A stretch of 64,000 bases of DNA, taken from assembly GCA_963749675.1 (NCBI GenBank), contig CAVVNT010000001.1:1-64000 (forward strand), given 5' to 3'. This stretch comes from Roseitranquillus sp963749675. Lineage in GTDB: Bacteria > Pseudomonadota > Alphaproteobacteria > Rhodobacterales > Rhodobacteraceae. A program made the position numbers and the translations under genes. Every line of letters starts with the position of its first letter. Within the stretch, counting starts at the first letter, position 1. Positions 44,876-54,863 of this stretch are shown here, piece by piece. The notes beneath the pieces were generated by a model. That model did no database searches and was not told where the DNA came from. It saw only the letters and a list, made by a program, of their open reading frames with translations.

Positions 44876-46195
44876 TTGGACGACGACGACGATGATCTGA
44901 TCCTGGTCGGCACCTGCGACATCGCGGGCCAGCTTCGCGGCAAGGGGTTTCCGGCGCGTGACCTCGAGAAACGCCGCCGTTTCGGCGTTGGCTGGACGCC
45001 GACGAACATCATGATCAATTGCCTAGGCCGCATTCCCGCGACGCCCTTCGGGCCGCGCGGCGACCTGTTCCTCGTGCCCGCCTCGGAGGGAGAAGTGCTG
45101 CTCGATGCAAATGCTGGCCACTCCGCCGAGCACTGGTTCCTCGGCGACATCCTCAAGCTCGACGAGACGCCGTGGGAATGCTGCCCCCGTGCCTTCCTGA
45201 AGCGCGCTTTGGCGGCACTCGAGCAGGAAGCGGGCCTGCGGCTCGTCGTGTCGTTCGAGCACGAGTTCCACCTTGCAGGCGCCCACCACCGCAGCGGCGA
45301 CAGCTACGCCCTGAGCTCGATGCGGTCCGTCGCGCCGTTCATCCGCGACCTCCTCCGCGCGCTGCGCCGCAATGGCCTCGAGCCCGACACGCTCTTGCCC
45401 GAGTACGGGCCGCGCCAGTACGAGGTCACGATCGACCCTGCGCCTGCCCTCGAGGCGGCCGACCGGGCCGTCAAGCTCCGCGAGATCACCCGCGCGACCG
45501 CTGAGCGGCACAGGCTGAGCGCGAGCTTCTCGCCGGTGGTGACGCGCGGCGTCGTCGGCAACGGCGTTCACATCCATTTCAGCTTGCAGACGCCGGACGG
45601 CACGCCCGTCACCTACGACGCGGACGGCCCAGGCAACCTGTCGCCGCAAGCCGCAGCGTTCGCCGCGGGTATCCTGCGACACGCAGCGGCGCTGGTGGCG
45701 GTCACGGCGCCCTCGGTCGTCTCGTACGAGCGTCTCAAGCAACATTCCTGGTCCGCCTACTGGACGAATCTGGGCCAGCGCGACCGCGAGGCGCTGGTGC
45801 GCATTTGCCCGGTGCCCGCCGCGGCCGACATTGATCCACGGCCGCGCTACAACCTCGAATTCCGCGCCGCGGACGCCACCGCAAGCCCATACTTCCAGCT
45901 CGGCATGCTGGTCCTTGCCGGGCTCGAGGGCATCCGCGCAGGCCTGCCGGCGCCGCCGATCCTCGAGACCGACCCCGAAGAGATCCCCGACGGCGAGCGC
46001 GCGCGCCTCGGCATCGGCATCCTGCCGCGAAGCCTCCCCGATGCGCTCGATGCGCTGGAGGGCGACGCCGTCGCGATGGGCTGGCTCGGCCCCGTGCTGG
46101 CGGAGGCATACGTGATGCACAAGCGCGGCGAGATCGAGATGATGGCCGAGCGCGACGAGGAAGATATGCTGCAGACCTACGCGGAAGCCTACTGA
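44876..46195 (+). CDS. Glutamine-synthetase-family ligase
   Basis: A 439-residue GS-fold enzyme starting at TTG after a GGGGGA site. Family residues are VVSFEHEFHLAG (metal-binding Glu), VVGNGVHIHFSLQTPDG (ammonia/ATP-site His), ERLKQHSWSAYWTNLGQRDR, and YNLEFRAADATASPYFQLGM near the end. True GlnA has NRSASxRIP; here the region differs, so this is a GS-like gamma-glutamyl ligase as in polyamine or alkylamine catabolism (PuuA/GlnT/GMAS type). Being next to the uptake operon suggests it activates the imported amine. Confidence 0.85.
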   Translation: MDDDDDDLILVGTCDIAGQLRGKGFPARDLEKRRRFGVGWTPTNIMINCLGRIPATPFGPRGDLFLVPASEGEVLLDANAGHSAEHWFLGDILKLDETPWECCPRAFLKRALAALEQEAGLRLVVSFEHEFHLAGAHHRSGDSYALSSMRSVAPFIRDLLRALRRNGLEPDTLLPEYGPRQYEVTIDPAPALEAADRAVKLREITRATAERHRLSASFSPVVTRGVVGNGVHIHFSLQTPDGTPVTYDADGPGNLSPQAAAFAAGILRHAAALVAVTAPSVVSYERLKQHSWSAYWTNLGQRDREALVRICPVPAAADIDPRPRYNLEFRAADATASPYFQLGMLVLAGLEGIRAGLPAPPILETDPEEIPDGERARLGIGILPRSLPDALDALEGDAVAMGWLGPVLAEAYVMHKRGEIEMMAERDEEDMLQTYAEAY

Positions 46196-46197
46196 TC

Positions 46198-47002
46198 ATG
46201 CGCGATGCCACAACGACCCTCCTCGGCCCCGGCGACTCCGAACCGGTGGGCGAGCTGAACAAAGCCTCGACGAGCCCGTTCTTTCTGATCTGCGATCACG
46301 GCGGCAACGCGGTGCCGGCAGCACTCGCCGATCTCGGCCTGCCGCCGGAGGAACTAGGGCGCCACATCGGCATCGACATCGGTGCCCTCGGCGTCGCCAC
46401 CAGGCTGGCCGAGCGACTGGATGCGCCTCTGGTATTTCAGCGCTATTCGCGCCTCGTCGTCGACGCGAACCGCAGGCCCGAGGCTTCGTCTTCGATGGCC
46501 GCGGTCGCCGATGGGACCGTGGTCCCCGGCAATCGGGATCTCGACGAGGCCGCCCGCGCCGCTCGCGTTCGCGAGAATCCTCGAGCCTTACCATGAGCGC
46601 ATCACCAGCCGGCTCGACGCCCGTGCCGCCGCCGGACGTCCCACGCTCCTCGTCTCGGTTCACAGCTTCACGCCGCGCCTGCGGGCGCGCCCCGGCGCCC
46701 GCCCCTGGCACATAGGTCTCTGCTGGGCAACGTCCGACAGCTTCTCTCGCCACGTCCTCGGCGTGCTGGCCGAGGTCGAGCAGCACCTCGTCCTCGGCTG
46801 GAATCAGCCCTACGACGTCGACATGCTCAACGACTATTCGATCCCCGTCCACGGAGAGGGCAGAGGCCTGCCCTACATCGAGATCGAGATCCGGCAGGAT
46901 CAGATCGCCGATCCCGATGGTCAGGCGCTCTGGGCGGACCGCCTCGTCCCGGTCCTTCATCGCGCGGCCGAGACGTTCCACATCCCGGAGGACAAGTCGT
47001 GA
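46198..47002 (+). pseudogene. N-formylglutamate amidohydrolase family, frameshifted
   Basis: The first frame reads SPFFLICDHGGNAVPAALAD, with the family DHGG/N metal site, and LVVDANRRPEASSSMAAVAD. At 46573-46579 GAGAATC replaces an inferred GAGATC, and the next frame continues ILEPYHERITSRLDARAAAG, LLVSVHSFTPRLR and LPYIEIEIRQDQI to the stop at 47002. Both halves are otherwise complete. It starts 2 bases after the GS-like stop and overlaps the next gene by 4. The family hydrolyses N-formyl or related amides of glutamate, so it could remove a glutamyl product made in this pathway. Confidence 0.75.
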
Positions 47003-47685
47003 ACCTCGTCCCGAACCGGGATGCGCCGCTTAATCCCGCGACGACGGCGCTCCTCGTCATCGACGTTCAGAAGGGCATCTACCGACCCGAGGCGGCGGAC
47101 AAGCGGCCGCACTTCTACCGGACCGCAAGAGACACCGTGCTGCCCAACGTCGCCCGCCTGTTGCAGGCGGCGCGCAGCAGCGGCGTCGAATGCGTATTCA
47201 CAGTAATTCAAAGCCTGACTCTCGACGGCCGCGACCGCAGCCTCGACTACAAGCAGACAGGCTTCCATTTCCCGCCTGGCAGCGAGGAGGCCGAGGTCTG
47301 CGACGAGGTCGGCCCCGGTTCCGATGAGATCCTGCTGCCAAAGACATCCTCGAGCCTCTTCAACTCTACCGCGTTTGAATACCTGATGCGCAACATCGGC
47401 GTCGACACGGTGATCGCGACCGGCTTCCTCACCGACCAGTGCATCGATCACACGATCCGCGACGGCGCCGACCGGGGGTTTCGCATGATGTGCGTTCCCG
47501 ACGCATGCACCACGGACAGTCCCGAGCGCCATGAGAACGCGCTAGCAGCGTTCCGTGGCTACTGCCGCTTTCTTCGCACCGAGGAGGCGAGTCTCGAAAT
47601 GGCCGCGCCGCTATCAATGAGCACTGAACCCGGGCCGGGCTCGGCGTCGAATACGGGGGCCGATCCCAGAGGCACCATCCGATGA
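46999..47685 (+). CDS. Isochorismatase-fold cysteine hydrolase (copy 2)
   Basis: A 228-residue hydrolase related to 38368-39051. Catalytic residues: Asp in ALLVIDVQKGIYRP, Lys in LLPKTSSSLFNS, Cys in GFLTDQCIDHTIRDGADRGF. FTVIQSLTLDGRDRSLDYKQ closely parallels YTVIESLTQDGRDRSLDHKI in copy 1, so they arose by duplication. Its last 25 or so residues (SMSTEPGPGSASNTGADPRG) look foreign and may be added by a rearrangement just downstream. Fourth gene of the GS-like unit by overlap. Confidence 0.85.
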   Translation: MNLVPNRDAPLNPATTALLVIDVQKGIYRPEAADKRPHFYRTARDTVLPNVARLLQAARSSGVECVFTVIQSLTLDGRDRSLDYKQTGFHFPPGSEEAEVCDEVGPGSDEILLPKTSSSLFNSTAFEYLMRNIGVDTVIATGFLTDQCIDHTIRDGADRGFRMMCVPDACTTDSPERHENALAAFRGYCRFLRTEEASLEMAAPLSMSTEPGPGSASNTGADPRGTIR

Positions 47686-48125
47686 CATGCCCGCAACTGT
47701 CGAAGCTCCGGCCGGACGAGTTGCGGGAAGCGATGGAGGCGACATCGGTACGCGGCCCGACGCCGCACTTGAGGCACACTGAGCTACAAGCGCCAGCCAG
47801 GCGGCGGTGCACATGGCGGACAACACTTTCGGCATCGTTGTCGAGAAGTACGCGGATCGCCGAACAGTGCATCTATTGCCGCGGCGAGAGCATTGGGACT
47901 CATGAAATCACCCTGTCTTGCCGCTTCGGCGGACAGCCTGACGCCGGGACCGGTCGCGTCTTCGTCAGGCATGAGGCCAACCACGCCTCGGGCGGCAGCT
48001 CTTCCGACACCGAGCTCGGGGCGTTCCTCGCGCGGGGCGGCATGGGTCCCGAAAAGCAGGAGCTGCTGCGCCTGATTGGCGGCCTGATCGAGGAGGACGG
48101 CAGGACCAGCTCCTCCGCCTCCTGA
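47682..48125 (+). CDS. Uncharacterised reading frame, doubtful
   Basis: A 147-residue frame overlapping the hydrolase stop. The second half (GGQPDAGTGRVFVRHEANHA, GPEKQELLRLIGGLIEEDGR) has local codon bias and may be a real coding remnant; the first half does not. No family recognised. Between 48126 and the IS110 copy nothing else is seen. Confidence 0.25.
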   Translation: MTCPQLSKLRPDELREAMEATSVRGPTPHLRHTELQAPARRRCTWRTTLSASLSRSTRIAEQCIYCRGESIGTHEITLSCRFGGQPDAGTGRVFVRHEANHASGGSSSDTELGAFLARGGMGPEKQELLRLIGGLIEEDGRTSSSAS

Positions 48126-48414
48126 CTGACTCTTAGAGGGGCATTGTCATTTGTGGACGGCTCCGGTTTTGCAAGGGTTTTTTGCGAACGGTTCTGGTCG
48201 AAGCAGGTTGCGGTCATTTGTCCGGCCTTCATGTGCGGTTCGACTGACCGCTGGCCTTGATGAAGTCCGCGTACCGAGTCCCGATCAGGTTGACGGGCTG
48301 AAAGCCCTGACAATGCCCCGGGGTGTCTCTGCAGCGGTCGGGTCGATCATCATCACTCACATCGTCCTTGCATTCGTAGCGACGCCTTTCGGTCGTCGCG
48401 CGTACCGGTTTCAC

Positions 48415-49207
48415 TCACACGGCTGGTGCCGCCTTGTAGTTTTCTTCTCTTGCAAGTAGCGCCCAGGCGATACGAGCGGTCTTGTTGGCGATGGCCACGG
48501 TGACGAGCCGCGCCGGCTTGCGTTCGAGGAGAGACCGGATCCAGATGCCGGTGCGGGTCTTGGATGTTGGCGCCCGTCGGGTCACCGAGGTGGCCCCGAC
48601 GACCAGCAGTTTTCGCAGGTAACCGTTGCCCATTTTCGACACCCTCCCGAGCCGTTCCTCGCCGCCGGAGGAGTTTTGGCGGGGAACGAGGCCCAGCCAG
48701 GCCGCGAATTGCCTGCCGGACTTGAACACGCCGGGGTCGGGGACGCTGGCCGCGAGGGCGGTCGCTGTAATCAGACCGACACCAGGTATGGTTTCCAGCC
48801 GCCGGCTCGCCTCGCTTTCTCGGTGCCAGATCATCAACTGCCGTTCGATCCGGCCGATCTCCTTGGCCAGGGTATCGAGCTGCGCCGCCAGCGACAGAAG
48901 TGCGGAACGCGCAAAAGCGGGCAAGGCCAGCTCGTCGGGAGCAGCCAGGCGCCGGGCGAGGTCGGTCACCTTTCGGGCTCCCTGGGCCGCAACGATTCCG
49001 AACTCCGCCAGATGCGCCCGGATCGCGATGAGTGTCATTGTCCGCTGCCGCATCAGAAGGTCACGGGACCGATGCAGAACCAGGATGCTTTGCTGGTCCT
49101 CGGACTTTACCGGCACGAAGCGCATGTTCGGTCGCGTCACCGCCTCGCAGATCGCCTCGGCATCGGCCGCGTCATTCTTCTGACGCTTTACATAAGGCTT
49201 CACGTAG
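48415..49207 (-). mobile_element. IS110-family transposase, copy 1, N-terminus missing
   Basis: Encodes the C-terminal 262 residues of an IS110-type transposase: NDAADAEAICEAVTRPNMRF, then the transposase_20 region RLETIPGVGLITATALAASV, AWLGLVPRQNSSGGEERLGR. The N-terminal DEDD part is replaced at 49208 by IS copy B. About 670 bases of this copy are repeated at 50498-51170 on the other side of copy B, with differences (Ile/Asn and Glu/Lys), so two different IS110 copies are involved. Confidence 0.85.
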
Positions 49208-50497
49208 GGGCGCCTCGAAAAATGGTCCCGACCGTGGCGCTGCGGTATGTCTGTCGGGATGATGCGACACTGAGGGTGTGACGATGGCGCAGATGGGGTT
49301 CTTCGATCTTACAGACCGTTACGCGAGCCTGGACGCGAAGAAGGACCCGCTGGTCGAGATCGACGCCGTTGTGCCGTGGGAGGAGTTTCGCCCGACCCTT
49401 GAGCGGGTCTGGCGCAAGCCAGCTGCGGCGCGCAAGTCCCGGGCGGGGCGCAAGCCGATGGACGCGGTGCTGATGTTCAAGACGCTGGTGCTGAGCGCGC
49501 TCTACAACCTATCCGACGACCAGATCGAGTATCAGGTCCGCGACCGGCTGTCGTTCATGCAATTCCTCGGCCTCGGCCTCGAAGACCGGGTGCCGGACGC
49601 CAAGACGGTATGGCTCTATCGCGAGGCACTGGCGCAGGCGGGCAAGGTGGAGGAGCTGTTCAGCCAGTTCGACGGCTATCTGGCGCAGCAGGGCTACATC
49701 GCGCGCGGCGGTCAAATCCTGGATGCGTCCATCGTGCCGGTGCCGCGCAACCACAACACGCGGGACGAGAACGCGGCAATCAAGAACGGCGAGGTGCCCG
49801 AGGACTGGGCGGACAAGCCCGCGAAGCGCGCGCAAAAGGACCTGGACGCGCGCTGGACGAAAAAGCACGGCAAGAACCATTACGGCTACAAGAATCACGT
49901 CAACGTGGATCGTAGGCACAAGCTGGTGCGGCGCTATCACGTCAGCGATGCCGCGCGGCATGACAGCCAGGCGGTGGATCATCTGCTGATGCAGGGTAAC
50001 ACCGGCTCCGGCGTGTGGGCGGATGCGGCCTATCGGTCCGAGGAGATGGAGGCAAAGCTGCGCGCCCGGAGGCTGAAAAGCCACATCCACCGCAAGGGCA
50101 AGCGGGGCAAGCCGCTGACCGAACAGGCCAAGGGCAGCAACCGGACCAGATCCGGCATCCGGGTCCGCGTCGAGCACGTCTTCGGCGCGCAGGCCAACGA
50201 TATGGGCGGGACCTTGGTCCGGACCATCGGCTTGGTTCGAGCGACGGCCAAGATCGGGATGAAGAACCTCGCCTACAACATGCGCCGCCTCGGCCAGCTG
50301 CGCCGTCTCAACCCGTGCCCGGCGTGAGCATCACGCGAACAAAAAAGATCAGGCCGCGAGGCAGAAAAATCCGAGCGTGAAGGCCGCAGCGCCACGCCCA
50401 TCCGGACGCAGCAAAGCGACAGCCGACGCTCGTCCTCCTGCTTCAGACCACGCGCGCCGCCGAGGGGGCACGAGAACGGTAGAAAATCGAGGTGCCC
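49208..50497 (+). mobile_element. IS5-family element (type 2), copy B
   Basis: 1290 bases, same ends as copy A, opposite orientation. It lies between two overlapping partial IS110 copies and has no matching target duplication. This arrangement is explained by recombination between two IS5 copies that sat in different IS110 elements. Confidence 0.9.
49278..50327 (+). CDS. IS5-family transposase, copy B
   Basis: A 349-residue full-length DDE transposase equal to copies A and C except for two Arg-to-Gln changes (LSFMQFLG and YLAQQGYI). All catalytic segments (ILDASIVPV, GVWADAAYRS, RVRVEHVFGA) are present, so it should be active in cis and in trans on the other two elements. Confidence 0.9.
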   Translation: MTMAQMGFFDLTDRYASLDAKKDPLVEIDAVVPWEEFRPTLERVWRKPAAARKSRAGRKPMDAVLMFKTLVLSALYNLSDDQIEYQVRDRLSFMQFLGLGLEDRVPDAKTVWLYREALAQAGKVEELFSQFDGYLAQQGYIARGGQILDASIVPVPRNHNTRDENAAIKNGEVPEDWADKPAKRAQKDLDARWTKKHGKNHYGYKNHVNVDRRHKLVRRYHVSDAARHDSQAVDHLLMQGNTGSGVWADAAYRSEEMEAKLRARRLKSHIHRKGKRGKPLTEQAKGSNRTRSGIRVRVEHVFGAQANDMGGTLVRTIGLVRATAKIGMKNLAYNMRRLGQLRRLNPCPA

Positions 50498-51399
50498 CGG
50501 ATCCAGATGCCGGTGCGGGTCTTGGATGTTGGCGCCCGTCGGGTCACCGAGGTGGCCCCGACGACCAGCAGTTTTCGCAGGTAACCGTTGCCCATTTTCG
50601 ACACCCTCCCGAGCCGTTCCTTGCCGCCGGAGGAGTTTTGGCGGGGAACGAGGCCCAGCCAGGCCGCGAATTGCCTGCCGGACTTGAACACGCCGGGGTC
50701 GGGGACGCTGGCCGCGAGGGCGGTCGCTGTAATCAGGCCGACACCAGGTATGGTTTCCAGCCGCCGGCTCGCCTCGCTTTCTCGGTGCCAGATCATCAAC
50801 TGCCGTTCGATCCGGCCGATCTCCTTGGCCAGGGTATCGAGCTGCGCCGCCAGCGACAGAAGTGCGGAACGCGCAAAAGCGGGCAAGGCCAGCTCGTCGG
50901 GAGCAGCCAGGCGCCGGGCGAGGTCGGTCACCTTTCGGGCTCCCTGGGCCGCAACGATTCCGAACTCCGCCAGATGCGCCCGGATCGCGTTGAGTGTCAT
51001 TGTCCGCTGCCGCATCAGAAGGTCACGGGACCGATGCAGAACCAGGATGCTTTGCTGGTCCTCGGACTTTACCGGCACGAAGCGCATGTTCGGTCGCGTC
51101 ACCGCCTCGCAGATCGCCTCGGCATCGGCCGCGTCATTCTTCTGACGCTTTACATAAGGCTTCACGTAGGATGGCGGGATCAGTCGGACCTCATGCCCGA
51201 GAGCGGCGATCTCGCGAGCCCAATAATGCGAGGTCGCACAGGCCTCCATTCCGACCAGGCAGGGTTCCAATTTGCCGAGATAGTCGAGCACTGCGTTCCG
51301 GCGCAGCTTTTTCTGTAGAACGACTGCACCCGCCGCGTCGATGCCATGCAACTGGAACACCGACTTGGCCAAATCAATCCCGAGTGTAGTAATGCTCAT
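50498..51399 (-). mobile_element. IS110-family transposase, copy 2, C-terminus missing
   Basis: Starts at the ATG at 51399 with TTLGIDLAKSVFQLHGIDAA, the first catalytic Asp of the DEDD RuvC-like domain, and continues LEPCLVGMEACATSHYWARE. It ends at TRTGIWIR, where copy B begins; the last 35 or so residues, present in copy 1, are lost. Neither IS110 copy is complete. Confidence 0.85.
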
Positions 51400-51554
51400 G
51401 TGGGTGGCTCCTTCCCTCGCTGGGTTTACGGCAATCCCAGCTTGGCACATCGATGCCGTCGCTCCAGGCTCCTGTCCCCGACCGTTCCCGAGGCGCGGCC
51501 GGCCTCATTCGTCAGGGAAACGCCCCACTGGGGCCTTTCCTCTTCTTCCTCATT

Positions 51555-51935
51555 CTTGGTCAGCAGCCATTCCACTCCCTCTTCACCGATCCGCTGGCGC
51601 CAGCGGGTGAGCGAGGAGGGATCGATCGGCGGGCGGTGCTGGAAGAAGGTCTCGCCGCAGAGGTGCTGGTAGTACGGGTTCTCGACCCACCTTGCGACCA
51701 CCGCCTCGTCCGACAGGTCGAAGGCGTGCTGGAGATAGAGGAGCCCCGCCACCAGCGGCGGCGACGTCGCCGGTCGCCCGGTGCCCGACGGGAAGAACCC
51801 GGCCCACTCCCGCTCGAAGAACTCCCACTCGATCAGCGTCTCGAGCTTTACCAGCTCGTGGCGCATGTCGATCAGGTCGACCAGGCGCGGCCGCAGCAGA
51901 TCATCCTGCTCGGGCTGGCGGGGTTTCGGCTTCAT
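51555..51935 (-). mobile_element. IS5-family transposase N-terminal fragment (third type)
   Basis: Reads LVDLIDMRHELVKLETLIEW, FFPSGTGRPATSPPLVAGLL and WVENPYYQHLCGETFFQHRP to IGEEGVEWLLTK, then homology stops. This is the N-terminal domain of another IS5-type transposase, distinct from types 1 and 2. No catalytic residues remain. Confidence 0.75.
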
Positions 51936-52102
51936 CGGCACATCCGAAATCGCAGGGTTCTCGCCCGAATCCTACGAAACCCTGCGATCCAAAACCTCGA
52001 GAAACCAAAGGTTCTTCTGCGAAATCAGCAGCATGTCCCGGTACGTTCTAAACTGGGTTGCGACATCCTGAGTTTTCAAAAGGAAGCTTGGGAGGCTGCA
52101 GG

Positions 52103-52375
52103 ATGGCACACACGGAGTTGGACTTGCGGGAGCGACGGCTGGTCGAGGACCTGCTCTTGGCGAAGGTGCCGATCGCTCGGATCACGGTCTACCGGGAGAT
52201 CGGTCGCAACCGCTTCGGCGATGACGAGCTGCCGGAGCTCAACGGCTACTATGCTGTTCTTGCGCAGAGGAAGGCAGCCGAGCGTCGCCGTAGGCAGCGC
52301 AAGCTCTTTCGGATGCCCGAGCTCCTCGCCGCGGTTGTGGATCGGCTCCAAGCCGGCAGATCGCCGGCCGGCTCC
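52103..52375 (+). mobile_element. IS30-family transposase N-terminal fragment
   Basis: Begins MAHTELDLRERRLVEDLLLA, then VPIARI joins directly to TVYREIGRNRF. The copy at 36464 has nine extra residues (AKRLSRHRS) here, so a 27-base in-frame deletion removed part of the DNA-binding HTH. It ends after LQAGRSPAG. The inverted repeat GGGTTGCGACATC is upstream near 52055. Confidence 0.75.
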
Positions 52376-52454
52376 CTCAACTTCGACAGCTACAGCGGTA
52401 AGTGATTGATATTGCCATGGCCGGTTTGACAAAAATGTAACTGCATGGGCTCTG

Positions 52455-54102
52455 TCAGGCGGGTTTGGGCAGGGTCAGGGCCTCGAAGAGGTCCGGCTGT
52501 TCCGGTGTCGGGCGGGCTGTTCCTTCGAGGCTGCGCTCGGCGATCCGGGCCTGATGGCGATGGATGCGGGCGAGCAGATCGGGCGCGGTGCTGGGGCTGG
52601 CGCTGTGACCCCTGGCCTTCAGGCGCATGCGCATGACGCGGTGGAGCACGAGGGCGAGGAAGCAGATCAGCGCATGGGCCCGAATGCGGTCTGGCAGCCG
52701 ATGATCGACCGGGGCGATCCCGATGCCGGACTTCAGCACGCGGAAGCCGCGCTCGATGTCGGCCAGCGCCTTGTGGCGGGCGACGGCCTCGGCGGGGCCG
52801 AGATCGGGGGCGTTGGTCAGGAGCGCCAGCTTGCCGTCGAAGAGCTCCGCCTCGGCGATGGTGTCCTCGTCCAAGCTGTAGCTGAAGCGGTCGGCGGTGT
52901 AATCGGGCTTGAGAAAGCGGGTCAGTTCCGCCTCGGCCACGGCGCGGGTGAAGCGGCTGTAGGCGCCACGATCGGAGGCGCGGCGACCGCGGGCCGTCCG
53001 GCCGACATCCTGGGCATCGAGCCTGGCGACCATCTTGTCGGCCATGGCCTCGAGGTCGGCGATACGGGCACGGCGGCGGATGGATTGCTCCCCGGCACGC
53101 AGCGGGTCATGGGCGACGATGAGGCGGTGACCGGCGAAGGCCGCCTCGGCCGGACCGTCCTCGGTGAAGGCAAGGCTGCGGAAGGTCTCGACCAGCTCGG
53201 CGTAGCGGCTGGCCGGCACGGCGAGGATGAACTCCAGCCCGCGGCCGTCACGGTCGGCCAGTGCGGTCGGCTCACCGATGTTCTCCAGGCTCGGCAGGCC
53301 GCGATCGGCCACCAGTATGACGCGCTGGATCGGGAAGCGCGTGAGCACGGTCCGGAGCATGGCCTGCAAGGTCTTCGTCTCGGCCACGTTGCCGGAATGG
53401 ACTGTGTGCATGAGCGGCAGACCCTCGGCGGTTTGCACCACGCCGAGGACGAATTGCCGCGCGACGCCGCCCACATCCCTGTTCATGCCGAAGGCGCGCA
53501 GGTCGTCCGCGACCTCTCCCTCGCCATGGATGCGCACGGTGGTCAGGTCGTGGAAGACCACGGCAAGGTCTTGATCGACCAGCGGGCGGATCTGTCTGGC
53601 CAGCTCGAGTTCCACCCGCTCGGCGCGATCCATCAGCGCATCCATCGCGCGAAGCAGATGCTGGTGGGTGACGGTCTCGGGCATTGCCGGCATCGCCACG
53701 GTCTCCAGCCAGCGCAGGCAGCCCAGCTTGCTTGTGGGGTCGCACAGCCGGTTGAACACCATGGCACGCACGAGGGCCTCCACATCGGTTCCGCGACGCC
53801 CCGACCGCAAGGCCCGGCCGAGCGCGCGATCGAGACCGAGGTCCTTCCAAAGCGCATGCAGGGCGAAGACGTCGCCGTAACTGCGCGCGCCTTGCCAGGC
53901 GATCTCGGTCTTCGCGGGTTCGGTTCGTCCCGCGGCCCGGCTGAGGCCCCGGATGAGGGCGTCGAGCTGGCCGTCCTTCATTCCGTCGGGCGCGCCCGGG
54001 GTTGGCGACGACGCGCAGCCTGGGCTTCCCCGCCTCGTTGCGGAAGGACTCGACGATCTGCAGATAGCGGCGCCCGCCGCTCTCGGTGACGCGTGTGAAC
54101 AT
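52455..54102 (-). mobile_element. IS1634-family transposase, frameshifted
   Basis: The N-terminal frame from 54102 reads MFTRVTESGGRRYLQIVESF and shifts near 53995; the main frame continues MKDGQLDALIRGLSRAAGRT, VFHDLTTVRIHGEGEVADDL, RVILVADRGLPSLENIG and ADIERGFRVLKSGIGIAPVD, the DDE residues of IS1634-type transposases. Length about 545 residues fits. The single shift probably inactivates it. It interrupts the gene at 54150-54863. Confidence 0.85.
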
Positions 54103-54149
54103 GAAATGCAGAGTGCCGCATAGGAAGCTGCACTGCAATGTGCATAGGG

Positions 54150-54863
54150 ATGCGACGTGTAACTACACAGATTGCGGCGAAATCCACCCCGAACGGCTAC
54201 CAACCCCTTGAATTCGCGTACCCGGCACGCGCCGGAGACACGAAATCTGGCCGGCAAATGTCGAACTTGGGTTTGCAGCGCGCGCACGAAACAAGGTTGC
54301 ATGCGATGCCATTCCGGTGATCGCTTGAGCGACGCGGCATATCCGTCCAACGACAGAGAGATCTTTGGTTGTTTCATCCCGCGCACCATGCCGAGATCAC
54401 CGTATACCGTCAGGTCAAGCGGCAAGCTAAACTTTGCAAGATCATGAATATCAAAGTAACCGAAGCGACTCTGGTCGAAGAGGAGCTCAAACACTTCATC
54501 CCGCAGCCTCCAACTTAGCCATTGATTGCCGGCGGTAAAGCTGATCCATTCGAAGAGTGGCGTCTGACGCAGTTGTGCTATTCCCTGCCTGACAGCCTCA
54601 TTTCCTTTAGACCGCTCAAGCCTAAGATAGCGCCGGAATACAAGACATTCTTGCCTGTCGCCTTCCAATGGTTGATCGACCGTCAGCCGATGCCAATCAG
54701 GAACCTTGCGGCAAACGGCATGCGCAATAAGATGCGCGAGGCGTAGGCCTTGCAGGCCGATCTGCTGGCTTTGGACAAGATCGAGAAACGGCTGCGAAAG
54801 CAGGTATCGACTGTCGCGAGGGATGCTGGCGAGGATCGCGTCGGATGCGGGGATATGTGCCAT
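54150..54863 (-). pseudogene. Possible plasmid replication initiator, truncated by IS1634
   Basis: The ATG at 54863 has AGGAG upstream and opens AHIPASDAILASIPRDSRYL. The body, VFRRYLRLERSKGNEAVRQG, IAQLRQTPLFEWISFTAGNQ, WLSWRLRDEVFELLFDQSRF and LAKFSLPLDLTVYGDLGMVR, has the alternating pattern of winged-helix Rep (Rep_3/RepB-like) initiators. Codon usage is less GC-rich than the neighbours, suggesting foreign origin. The frame is cut by the IS1634 element. Assignment to a Rep family is by pattern only; another winged-helix protein is possible. Confidence 0.35.

Noticed and set aside
23785..46579. Programmed frameshifting at the two GAGAATC sites
   Set aside because: The sites lack a slippery heptamer and stimulatory structure, and lie in unrelated genes that are single-frame in their families.
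47784..47984. Minus-strand frame starting MSPNALAAAIDALFGDP, reminiscent of phage head-tail joining proteins
   Set aside because: Only the first 17 residues look convincing, no phage genes are nearby, and the opposite strand fits coding at least as well.
52554..54089. A 511-codon plus-strand frame
   Set aside because: Antisense shadow of the IS1634 transposase.
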